Shown here: piece by piece, positions 53,461-64,000 of the stretch
Numbering within the stretch: position 1 is the stretch's first letter
Layout: each line of letters opens with the position of its first letter
From: Campylorhamphus procurvoides
Lineage: Eukaryota > Chordata > Aves > Passeriformes > Dendrocolaptidae
Length of the DNA: 64,000 nucleotides
Assembly: GCA_013396655.1 (NCBI GenBank)
Contig: WBMV01000121.1
Span: 620,001 to 684,000, forward strand
Reading direction: 5' to 3'
Made by a program: the position numbers and the translations under genes
Notes under the pieces: model-generated
What the model was told of the DNA's origin: nothing
What the model saw: the letters and a program-made list of their open reading frames with translations, nothing else
The model's database searches: none

Positions 53461-55129
53461 ACATGTGAAAGTAAATTCTTTTCATTAGAGATATAATTTT
53501 GCCACTCTGAGGAGTCGTTTGCCTCTCACTGCAACCTGTGTTTTGAAACTTCTACAATCTGTAGAATTTTTTTCTCTTAGCCATTTGATAAATGTTTCTT
53601 TTTCCATAACTCATCCACTCTGTTAAGAGGAATGAAATCCTTCCAGTCTGAAAGAGCCTTATGTATTTTGGGGGTGAAAAAGCAGGACGAGGAAGATAAT
53701 ATAGGATGGACTTCTTATGCTACCAGAAAATACAACAGGCTATATTTAGAGAAGACAGCAAACTGACTCTTATGAGATGGCTTTGTCAACACCTGTGATA
53801 AGCAGAACTACCCATATGCTTGAAGTTAGACTTGTGATTAAGAACTCCATTGAACAAAGGCCAGAGTATCACACAAGGAAGCCCCTTGAATTCTGCTCAG
53901 CATATGGACAAAGTTTAGAGCAATAAAATCAGCCAAACAAGCCAGACTAACATAAATGCAGCCATATCTCTGGCTGCCTTTTCACTAGTTGTGCCTAGTA
54001 ATAAGGATATGCCCATTAGCCCTTAAAGTTGTATCTTATTTACTTACCGAGTTTCTATGCCACGGATACCAATTCACAATCAATTTGGTCTATGTTCATA
54101 AAGCTCCTAAGAAATTATTTTTGTTTCAAACTCCTAAACACAGCCATTAGAAAAAGACACTAAAGTATCTGGACAAGTCCACATAGAGCCAAAACAGCTT
54201 TGTTACCAGGAAACCAACATCACTGTCACACATATATGTGCTTCACAATACAAATCATTTTAAGATATCCACTGCTGGGCACCATAGTCATATGACAGAC
54301 AGAACAGGCTGGACATGTACAACACACATAACGCACCACAATGAAAGTACAACTAGTTTTATTCATTATAGGGATGTTTCAGCAGAAACAGGGCACCAGA
54401 GAATCACATGTATATGATACTTTTAACATCCATTGTGCTTTAAGGTCAAGAGGACTGTGGGAAGATGGAAAGGAGAGGTATAACCAGTTTCACCACTGCT
54501 CAGTAATAAATTAGCTTGGCAACTTGTTCTCATTTTAACTGAGATATTTTGGAGGGGAAAATAAGATTACAATCTGGGGACAGAAAATTTTAGAATAAGT
54601 AGTTGTGTTGCTAGGAAGGCCTCCTCTGGCTGCAGTTTGGTTTGAAGAGTTATATGTTTTGGGTTTGTTGGGTTGTTTTGGGTGTGCAAGTTGCTTTTCT
54701 TGTAACTCTGAGAGAAGTACCTGAGAGCTGTGTGTTTTTATTTTGCACAGAAAATGCCACTTCCTACCACGCTGATGAACAAATACACCTTAACCACAGG
54801 CAGAGCTCTTTTTTATTATTTGAACCACACTTGGAGAACCTTTTTCTATTATTATATCAAATGAAAAAAAAATATGGGATGAATCAGCTTCTCCCTTGCT
54901 TGTTTTCTCTCTTTCACACACACAAAAATAAGACATCTCCAAGATTATTTTAACGTTTAATACAAAAATTCAGGAGTGTAACTCAGGTTCCTTATCAAAC
55001 ACCAGTAAATTTTCTAAAGAAAGGACTAATCAGCCTATCAATCTTTCTCATCTTCCACAAGCAACAGAGAGCCCCAGGGAGCCTTCAGTTCCCCTTATAG
55101 TCTTGCAAAAGCAAACCGCAGTTCAGATT

Positions 55130-55154
55130 AAAAAAAAAAAAAAAGAGAGAGAGA
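55130..55154. repeat. A15(GA)5 purine tract
   Basis: A compound microsatellite of 15 adenines followed by five GA units. All-purine on the plus strand; probably variable in length. Confidence 0.88.
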
Positions 55155-56307
55155 TATTCAGTATTTTGGCCTTGATACAGAGATTCTATTGAAACAAGCA
55201 AACAAATCTCAGGAATGGGGAGATGCTGAACATTGAAGCTGTCTGCTCTAGTCTCTCTAACCTCAAAAACTGCACCTAAGTTTCAAGGATTTCTTTATTA
55301 ATACTGGCTTTAGAAAGCTCTTACTACAGAAATAAAGTACTTCAAGGCACTTCAAAAGCCTAACATGTTGTATAATAAAAGGGAAAAGCAAAACAGCAAC
55401 TATGGCTGACAGTCCCTGGTTTCTATGAGCTCCTCTACTATTTGTATCACTCCACCATGCAAAGCTCACTCCAAATGGATGTTCTGGCAGAGGTCCCAGA
55501 CATACATGCCACCAAGTCACAAAGCAGCTCACCGTCACACCACTCTTACTAATGAGAGCTACAGCAGCAGTTCTTCAACATCTTTTCCTCTATGTAATCC
55601 TAGGATACATTCCTTAAGTTCTCTCCTGCCTTCCCCAGCCAGCTGGAGAACTGCTGACTCCAGGAAGGCAGAGATGTGGAACTGCAGACTGTGCCCCACG
55701 AGGAAATGGGTGTTCTTGCACAGAAAACCATGGGGAGGGCTAGCAGTGACTGGGCAGAGGTGGCAGGAAGTAGGCACCCAGAACTGACCATAGCTAGAGG
55801 AGGGTAGGCTGGCAGCCCCATGGCAAAAGACTAATACTGTACTGGCCACTAATTACCACACTGCTCCTTGCTGTGTTTGCCCTCCTCCTTAATCTTCCCC
55901 AATAAACTGATGACTCCCCTAGCCCTGTACTAGCCATTCCTTCCCAGGTGCTCCCTTTGCTCTATTTTCTGAAGCACGCCATGGGTATTCCACATTCCCC
56001 GACAGAAAGAGGTGTGTCCTAGCTTGGCAAGCCACTGCATCACTGGGAAAGCAGAACAGCAAAACATTATAAAATGTGAAAAGCTGCTTGGATGAGAGGG
56101 TAGGCAGCTGGTATGTAAGAGAAGATTCAGAGGGAAAAGCTGCTGGGCATAGCTGAGTCCAGATGAGACACTGAGTGGTAAGCACAGTAACAGCAGGAGA
56201 GAGAAAAAAGTAGACAAAGATCTTCCTTCAAAAGAGTAGGAAAGGATTATGTAGGATTGTGACCATATTTTTCCTCAACCATCCAGGCCTGCCTTCCAGC
56301 TAAGCAG

Positions 56308-56321
56308 AAAAAAAAAAAAAA
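56308..56321. repeat. A14 homopolymer
   Basis: A run of 14 adenines in a purine-rich context (AGCAG then GGAGAAAG). No retroposed gene is visible next to it. Confidence 0.8.
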
Positions 56322-59215
56322 GGAGAAAGAGCTCATTTTTTATTACACACAAGGAAGCTCTGGTAAGCTTCTTTTGAGAGGAGTGGCTATTTCTCATTCA
56401 GGAGACAAGAAACAGAATTTTCTTTTGCAGATTGCTTCAAGCACTGAGATAATCCAGGTGCTGGTTTCTTCCCAAATCCTGGGAACAATCCTAACCATAT
56501 ACAAAATATTCATAAGCAGAACAGTTAGCTCATTCTAGAAAGGAATGGATAGGAAGAGCAGAAAGATCTACTAGACTGTGACAGCATCTGTGTATACTGT
56601 AAAGTGAAGTGGATGCTTTTGAGAGTGGCCAGAAAGGACTATAGGTGAGGACAGAGGCCTTGGCCGCATTGAAGTCTAACAGAAGAGACTGAGGATTTGG
56701 AAACCAGAGAGTTGAAGCATAAGCAGCTTGAGGTTTCTATGAGGGAAAGCATTAATGGAGTCATGACTGGGGGGAAAAGAATGGAGTTCTCTAAGGAAGC
56801 CACCAAAACACATACATATACATTACATCATTGTCCTGCCCTCTAGGACAACACTGTAACACATACACATGTTCTCTATGCTCCATGCTGGGTACCTGGA
56901 TGGCATTGAGGGTACACTGTATAACCAAGACAGAGGAGGCCTTGATGCTCAGGATCCAGCACTGGTCTCACTGTCCAACAGAAACCACGACAGCCATGAA
57001 GACAGATTTACTATTCTGCTAAATCAATGAATTTGCACTACATACAAGATGAAGACTAAGGAGAAGGAAGGTGGTTTCTTGATGTTGTTTTGGGATGCAA
57101 CATGAACCTCACTATACGGGCTTGAATCAGCCTCTCATCTGCAGGAAAGAGGTCCCTCTTCCACACAGGCCCACTAGCTGAAGTGATTGGCAGATAAATT
57201 TGTTGGTACACTCTAGGTGGTGGCAGCCATTCAGAGGATAGGCAGCATGAAAAATCACTGGGCATCTCTGGGTTACAAGGTCTTGGATGGTTTATCTTAT
57301 CTACCTCTGTGGTCAACAGAATAGCTGAATAGGAGAAAAACTTGTAGTGTGTTCCAAGAAAAGGGAGACTCCAGAGGCAGAAGAGGATGACAAGCATGAG
57401 CCAGTCCTAGGATGCGCCAGCAAAAGCAGTGTCAGCACAGGGATATCATAAGGGTAGTGATACGCTGCCTTTTCCTGATGTGTGTGTGATTCCAGCAGGG
57501 CTGTGGCTATGACAGCAAGCACCGAGTTCTGCACAAGGCCCTCCGGAGTGATATAGCTTCAAGGATTCAGCAAGCCCTTCACTGGAAAGGTATTGCGCAG
57601 ATTACATCACATCACACTTAAAACACATTTCATCACCAGGGCATATACTGCCTTTTGTAATTTCAACCATCTACCAATAAGCCATTCAAATGAAAAACCG
57701 CTCCAAGACAGCACAGGCATTTACACACCTGCCTGATGCCAATATCACAAGCATAGAGACATTTTATGGAGGAATCTTAGTTTTTGGTGGGTTTTTTTTC
57801 TTGTTATTTTTACACATTTCAGCTAGCCAGAAACTTCTGACCAGCAGAATCATGATAAACCCTTAAGGTTTAAATAATTAATGTTAAATATTACTAGGGA
57901 ACCTGAAGAGAAAAGCAAAACCACATCTGATATCATAAGTAAATGTGCACTGATAGGCCAACTCAGCTGCTCTCAGCAGGAAGAAAATTGCAGGTTAGAA
58001 AGAAGAAATGCCTTGTAAATGCAGAGCTTCACTTAAGTTGCCTGTTACAAGGAAGTGGGAAATCCTGTCACCTCTAACTGCTCCAGGGTGGACTCAAGTC
58101 AGTCTCTACATACAACTGCCACCGTGACAAGCAAAAGCATGCATATCATCAGGAATGTAGTTTTCTCAGCATTGAAATTGTAATTTAATTTACTGTAGTT
58201 GACATAAGTAAACACCAACTATCAGAGATGAGATTGCCTGTATCATTAAGATCTATTGAAGAAATGCCACTGGAGAAAAGGAACAGGTTTTACCCAGGAA
58301 AATGCAAGTAAAGGAAAAGAAAAGCAAGGCAGCAGAAAGATCAATTATCTGGCCCATCAATCTAAAAGAAAAGCATTCAATCTTCAAATGGGTAATCCTG
58401 TCTCTGGTTCTCAAGGTACACAGCAGAACCTAAAAGAAATGCAGGTACTATGTACTGCTTACTTAAAACTTGCTTGGCTAAGAGCACACAGCCAATAGAT
58501 GCTACAATACAATACTCCTCAAATGGGAGAAGTGTGAAAGGTATCCCAGAGTGCATGCCAGGAAAAGGAGTAGGAAGGTACTGCTTTGGGAAGCAGCAAG
58601 TTTTAGCTTTTTGAAGGCAATTTTAGGGAGGCAAGATACAGGCTCTAAGGAGCGGCCCATGCCTGCTGGAGAAGCTGCCGAGAGCCAGGTCTGATGCAAA
58701 GGGAAATGAACAACCCTCTGCAGAGCAGTGAAAGAGCTGATTTTGCTACCAGCTGTTGTCTCTTTTGGACTGTTTTCCCATTACAGACTGTTGGAAAAGA
58801 TCCTCTTTGCACACATGACTAATTCTTACTCATAAAAATAAAACTGGGCTATAATATATGGAGTATTTGTTGCTATGCACTGACTACTGGGAGCCTACTC
58901 GTACTCTTGACTGACCACACAATTAAGCTGAGCTCAGAGTCTTCCACCAAAGACATTATTCACCTCTCTCAGATGGCAGAGAGTGTTGTAATCCCAAACA
59001 GGATTAGCAGAGCTATATCGTTTTACATCATGTGGGAACCAGCCTATTTACCTTAAACTGCATTTAACTTCATAGGCTAATAGTTTCGTCTTTTCCCAAA
59101 GGTGATTATCGTGATCCTGAAAAGAGAAGAGCTAGACTGGATATTAAAACTCAACAAGATAGGTTTGGCAGCTAAGAGACACATTCTGAGATAAGAGGGC
59201 AAATGAATTTTAGTT

Positions 59216-59560
59216 TACAGAATCACAGAACATGCTGAGTTGGAAGGGATCCATAAGGATCATCAGGTCCAACTCCTGGCCCTGCACAGGACCATCCCCA
59301 GGAGTCACACTATGTGCCTGAAAGTATCATCCAAAGGCTTCTTGAACTCTGTCAGGCTTGGTGCTGTGACCACTGGGGAGCCTGTTCCAGCATTCAACCA
59401 CCCTCTTGGTGAAGAACCTTTTTCTAATACCCAACCTAAACCTTCCCTGACACAACTTCAGGCCATTCCCTTGGATCCTGTCACTGGTCACGACAGAGAA
59501 GAGATCAGTGCCTGCCTCTCCTTTTCGCCTCATGAGGAAGTTGTACACTGAGATGAGGTT
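59216..59560 (-). mobile_element. CR1 LINE fragment, 3' end
   Basis: The plus strand starts with AGAATCACAGAACATGCTGAG, a CR1 3' tail in reverse complement, followed by TTGGAAGGGATCCATAAGGATCATC and CAACTCCTGGCCCTGCACAGG. The minus frame at 59327-59548 reads LFSVVTSDRIQGNGLKLCQG and then WNRLPSG, the end of CR1 ORF2. It belongs to a subfamily distinct from the 42114 copy. It lies in the CRADD intron, sense with CRADD. Confidence 0.93.
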
Positions 59561-61159
59561 CCTAAAACCAAGATTGAATTCTGCTGATGTGATACTTTAT
59601 TTTATTTCACAATTACTAGTCTAGTGCTTCCTTCCCTCTCCTCTTTTTTATTTTTTTATTTTTTAATTTAAAATAATTTGGAAAATAGCAGGCAATAATA
59701 ATAGATATCAGCTTGCAGCCTCCAGTGCTGGACTGATGGAGGGAGTGACTTCCTCAGTAAGAGCAGAATGGGAACATGCAAGCCTAAGAAAAATACTGCC
59801 ATGGTTTCCTCTGAGTACTGAGCACCACTGGACTTAGGCCCTGAGAAAAGAAGAATAAGGGTGGAGAAAATATAAAAATATGCAGAAAAGGACTAAAGAT
59901 AGACTACTTCTAAGGAAACATCTGGAAAAACAGAAGTATAAAATGAGAGAAAGGCTGGCTTGTTTAATGTGAAAAATAAATAAGAAAATGATAGGAAAGC
60001 AGGAATTTCCTACTTTCATAGAAACCAGTGAGAATATAAAGCAAATATGCTTAATTGAAGAACAGAGGAGAATGGCAACAAGCTATTACATAACTTCTGT
60101 ATTTTAAAAAGAAATAAATTTTTATGACTTAGTTACTTATCTCTTCCTTGTTTTGTTTTTGGTTTTTTTTTGTTTAGTTATTTAAATCACCCTCCTTAGG
60201 AGGGAAATGTTTGTTTATTTAATGTAGCAAGAATGTATCTGCAATTACTGTTTGTGGTTTTTTGCCCCATGAAGTGCAATTAAATTGTATTAAACAAGTT
60301 TACAATATAATACATAGAATAACAAGTTAGAAATCTCTATTTCACTGCTTTCCACACTTCAAAACAAACTCAATGAATTGACAGCTTTATGTTTTCAAAT
60401 TCTAAGTAGAACATTTCTTAGTTCCAGAGTTCCTGGAAAACAGTAAGAATAACTAAGAAAAAAACTAGGAACAGCAAAAGCTCGGCAAATAGCAACTGCA
60501 ACTTAATTAAAATTTACTTTATTTCATACTCAGCTGCAGGAAACACCTGCAATTGTAACAGAAATTTTGGTCTCTTATTCAACTATCAGACTGAAATAGT
60601 TCATCAATATTCTATACTTCTACATATTTTTAACATAGGTTATGCTGAGGAGGATCTTCCCCTAAAAATTCCTCAGTCTTGAGAAAGAATAAAAATGTAA
60701 AGCTCTGACTGTGACTCCATCAACAAACAGGCTTTAATAATTTCACAATTGCTGTAAAATATTTGCATAAATATTAAGAAATTATTCAAACATTTCCTAC
60801 ACTTTTTTCAGGCTCAAAGGCACAATGAGAATTTATCGTATTAGAATCAGTCATATTAGATGTTGCTTTCATCTATTACTTAGACTTTTTGACAGCTTCA
60901 ACCAGTAAAAGTTAATTTTGTAGAAACACTTTCATCTTCCAGGAAAAGAAAACTTTTAGAAATTGCAGCTTCAAAGTATCTCTGTTCATACACACAGTCA
61001 AATATTAAAATGCTTTCCTGCAGTGCTGCTATTGCTGGGATTTTTGGTATGCACTATAGTCAGATATTCCTTTAATACAATAACAAGCACTATTAAATTT
61101 ATCAACTTATACTATGCTGTCTGCAACTCTCCAATGTTAAGTCTTTCTATTAAGCAATT

Positions 61160-63024
61160 CACCAACTGGACAGTGGCGAAGAAGACTGGCCCAGCTAAAC
61201 AGAACTTTGGTTGGAATTCAGGAAAGAAAGGAGAGTTTATGACCTGAAAGAAGGGGCATGCAACTCAGGAGGATTACAAGGATGTCGTGAAGTTATGCAA
61301 GAAGAAAATTAGAAGGACAAAAGCCCAGCTAAGGGGGGCTAAGAAGAATCTCCATCTTTTATCGGATGCAGAGGGAAACATAGTGGCAAAGGATGAAGAA
61401 AAGACTAAGGTACTTAATGCCTTCTTTGCCTCGGTCCTTAATAGTAAGACTAGTTGTTTTCTGGGTATGCAACCCCTTGGGTTGGAAGACAGGGAGAGGG
61501 AGAAAAATGAAGCCCCCATAATCCAGAAAGAAATGGTCAGTGATCTGCTATACCACTTAGTACACACACAAGTCTATGGGGGTGGATGGGATCCACCCAA
61601 GGGTACTGAGGGAGCTGGAGGAAGTGCTCAGCAAGCCACTTTCATCATTTCTCAGCAGACCTGGTTGACCAGGGATGTTCCAGTTGACTGGAAGTAAGCA
61701 TATGTGACCTGCACTTACAAGAAGGGTCAGGAGGATCTGAGAAACTACAAGCCCATTAGTCTGACTTTAATGCCAGGGAAGGTCATGGAGCTGATCTTCT
61801 TGAGTTCCATCACAGGGCACATGAAGAACAACCAGGGAATCAGACCCAGACAGCATGGATGTATGAAAGGCAGATCCTGACTGATCAACCTGATCTCCTT
61901 GTATGGCAAGGTGACCTGCTTAGTGGATAAGGGAAAGGCTGTGGATGTTGTTTACCTGGAATTTAAGTAATGATGCTGTATCCAACAGCATTCTCCTGAA
62001 CAAACTGGCTGCTCATGCCTTGGACAGGTAAGTTAAAAAGTGAGTTAAAACTGGCTGGATGGCTGGCCCCAGCGAGTGGCAGTGAACAGCGCTACATCCA
62101 GTTGGCAGCGGGTCACCAGTGGTGTTGCCCAGGGATCAGTGACACCGGGGGTCAGCCCTGTTTAAAATACTTATCAGCAGCCTAGATAAGGGGAACAAGG
62201 GCACCCTCGCTAAGTTTGCAGACAACACTAAGCTGGGCAGAAGTTGATCTGCTGAAGGGTAGGAAGGCTCTGCAGAGGGATGTGGACAGGCTGGATCAAT
62301 GGGCCGAGGCTGTACTTGAGTGACGACAATGTCATTACAGGCTCGGGGGAAATTAGCTGGGAAGCTGCTTGGCAGAAAAGTGCTTGAGGATGCTAGTTGA
62401 CAGCCGCTGAACATGTGCCACCAGTGTGCTCAGGTGAACAAGAAGACCAGTGGCATCCTGGCCTGTATCAAAAACAGAGTGGCCAGCAGGACTAGGAACG
62501 TGATTATTCCCCTCTACTTAGCACTGGTGAGGCCACACCTCAAATATTGTGTTCGGTTCTGAGTCCCTCACTATAGGACAGATACTGAGGTGCTGGAGCA
62601 AGTCTACAGGACAACGGAACTGGTGAAGGGTCTGGAGAACAAGTCCTATGAGGAGCAGCTAATGGAACTGGGGTTGTTTAGCCCAAAGAGGCTTAGAGGG
62701 GACCTTACCTCTCTCTACAATTACCTGAAAGGAGGTTGTAGACAGGTGTGGATCACTCTCTTCTCACAAATAATAAGACTGAGAGGAAACAGTTTCAAAT
62801 TGGACAGGGGAAGTTTAGGCTGGATATTAGGAAAAATTTCTTCACTGAAAGAGCAGTCAAGCATTGGAACAGGCTGCCCAAGAAAATGGTGGAAGTGTTC
62901 AAAAAGTGAGTAGATGTGGCACTTAGGGACATGGTTTAGTGGTGAACATGGTGGTACTGGATAAATGGTTGGACTTGATGATCTTAGGGATCTTTTCCAA
63001 CCTAAATGATTTTATGGTTTATGA
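61160..63024 (+). mobile_element. CR1 LINE, longest copy in window (RT region to 3' end), decayed
   Basis: A fragment of about 1.86 kb starts in the endonuclease-RT linker. The intact stretch at 61287-61697 reads KLCKKKIRRTKAQL, GNIVAKDEEKTKVLNAFFAS and EAPIIQKEMVSDLLYHL. RT motifs follow in broken frames: NYKPISLTLMPGKVMEL, then RQHGCMKGRS followed by a stop, VDVVYLEFK, and F-A-D-N at 62215-62226, where CR1 has F-A-D-D. The end of ORF2 is open at 62590-62913 (VKGLENKSYEEQLMELGLFS). The 3' UTR closes with CCAACCTAAATGATTTTATG near 63020. Multiple stops and the loss of a catalytic Asp show it cannot be active. It is antisense to CRADD and 5'-truncated; the left edge is approximate. Confidence 0.95.
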
Positions 63025-63029
63025 AAAAT

Positions 63030-64000
63030 CTCCTAGATAAGGGTGATTGTGTAAGCAGAGAAAGAGCTGTGGAAGGAAAGGGAACATGAGGAAAATGAGA
63101 AAGGGAAAAAAAAGACATGAGCAAGCAGGATGCTCCACTGATAGGAGAAAGGATGGAAGAGAAAGGAGTCAGATTCATACCATCACCAGACAGAGGAAGA
63201 AGATACACACAATAGGAGACTGTTCTTAACAGATCTGAAAATCTGGCATCTGACAGGATCTACAAATAAAAATGGCATATCAAATGGATATAGGATATGG
63301 AGTTAGGATTGAAAATGATCCTGAATAGTAGTGCTCTTAAAAGATATGGCAACGGGCAAAGGAATGTGAGTGAGTAAAAAATGAGAAAGAAAAGAGATTC
63401 AATATTATAGAGTGTAGTAATTGAGAGGAAACACAGGATTATGCCTAATCCAGTAAGGGAAATGGATGTGGTTAGTGAGAAACAAGTAAAATGATTGTGT
63501 ACTAATACTTAGGCCATGAACCAGAGAAGAAAAAATGGAATTTCAATTGCTGGTGCTAAATGTAAAGCCATATATTGCAAGAATAACAGAAAATGCAATC
63601 AAGAGTGGAACATGACTGTGTTCAGGAAAGGTGAAATCAGCAGCAAAAATGGTGCACAAGAACTGAGCATGAATAATGGCAATGGCAATACGATAAGAAG
63701 GAATATCATCGATAATATAAAGTCCTTTTAGGAGAAAGACACTGTACAGTACATTCTCAGTTCTTTTGAAGCAAATTTCTCACTTCTTTTCCCCAAAGAA
63801 ATTTTTACCCGACACTCAAAAGCAGAAAACAAGTTTTTAAATTATGAGTTCCAGATAGCAAAACAAATGGATCTAGTAGCAACAGGGGCCCAGTTATTTC
63901 TGGATGTGAGATCCTATGTATTTTTTTACTAGACAACAGTTAAACAAGAAGGACTGTGGGTATTCTTAGGGTTAATTTGGGGAGTAGAAAAGTTATCTGT
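63030..64000. other. Purine-rich intronic sequence, nothing recognised
   Basis: After the CR1 3' end the plus strand is strongly A/G-rich (for example 63055-63130 and 63380-63560). Open frames are 71 codons or shorter and match nothing I know. The CARD-encoding exon of CRADD is not in this part. Confidence 0.5.

Larger units (their letters stand above)
21960..64000 (-). other. CRADD: CRADD intron upstream of the last coding exon (partial)
   Basis: Upstream of the exon on the CRADD strand I find no open frame resembling the CARD-encoding exon up to the window edge. In human CRADD the CARD is encoded by the preceding coding exon, separated by a very large intron, so this whole 42-kb stretch is inferred to be intronic. 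It contains five CR1 fragments, several microsatellites, one N gap and no other gene I recognise. Within it, 22.0-42.1, 44.9-48.8, 49.2-52.3 and 53.5-59.2 kb show only AT-rich unique-looking sequence with short chance ORFs. Confidence 0.7.

Noticed and set aside
1..64000. CRISPR arrays, tRNA/rRNA genes, bacterial operons, integrated plasmid or phage
   Set aside because: I saw no regular spacer-repeat array, no tRNA or rRNA core sequence, and no prokaryotic gene layout. The sequence behaves as vertebrate nuclear DNA.

Overview
The window looks like ordinary nuclear DNA from a bird. Seven fragments of CR1 LINEs are present, with the CR1 reverse-transcriptase and 3' tail sequence typical of avian genomes. 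The single clear gene piece is a vertebrate exon with a consensus splice acceptor. There are no bacterial operons, ribosome-binding sites, CRISPR arrays, tRNAs or rRNAs that I can see. Almost all open frames are short and chance-like.

The one confident gene is CRADD (RAIDD), the adaptor that links PIDD1 to caspase-2. Its last coding exon lies on the minus strand at 21664-21959 and encodes the whole C-terminal death domain. A poly(A) signal candidate lies at 20870-20875. The exon with the N-terminal CARD is not in the window. If the locus is intact, 21960-64000 is therefore one stretch of a CRADD intron more than 42 kb long, and 1 to about 20850 is intergenic DNA beyond its 3' end. Human CRADD is at 12q22. 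I would expect chicken chromosome 1, but that is from memory.

Layout: 1-20850 is intergenic, with two sense-strand CR1 pieces (12698-12892 and 18715-19316), a small 16-bp tandem repeat, and one oddly long unassigned ORF (5405-6100) followed by a perfect hairpin and AATAAA. CRADD exon 3 and its 3' UTR occupy about 20850-21959. The intron (21960-64000) holds five CR1 copies in both orientations. The largest (about 61160-63024) still shows RT-linker, RT and 3' UTR segments. The intron also holds an exact 37-bp tandem duplication, a CG/CA alternating tract with Z-DNA potential, an assembly gap (44679-44809) whose flanks resemble each other, and a decayed coding-like stretch at 43252-44420.

I did not find a new biological system. 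The most useful points are the CRADD exon and its poly(A) site, the gap-spanning repeat, the Z-DNA tract, and two unassigned ORFs that deserve a database search.
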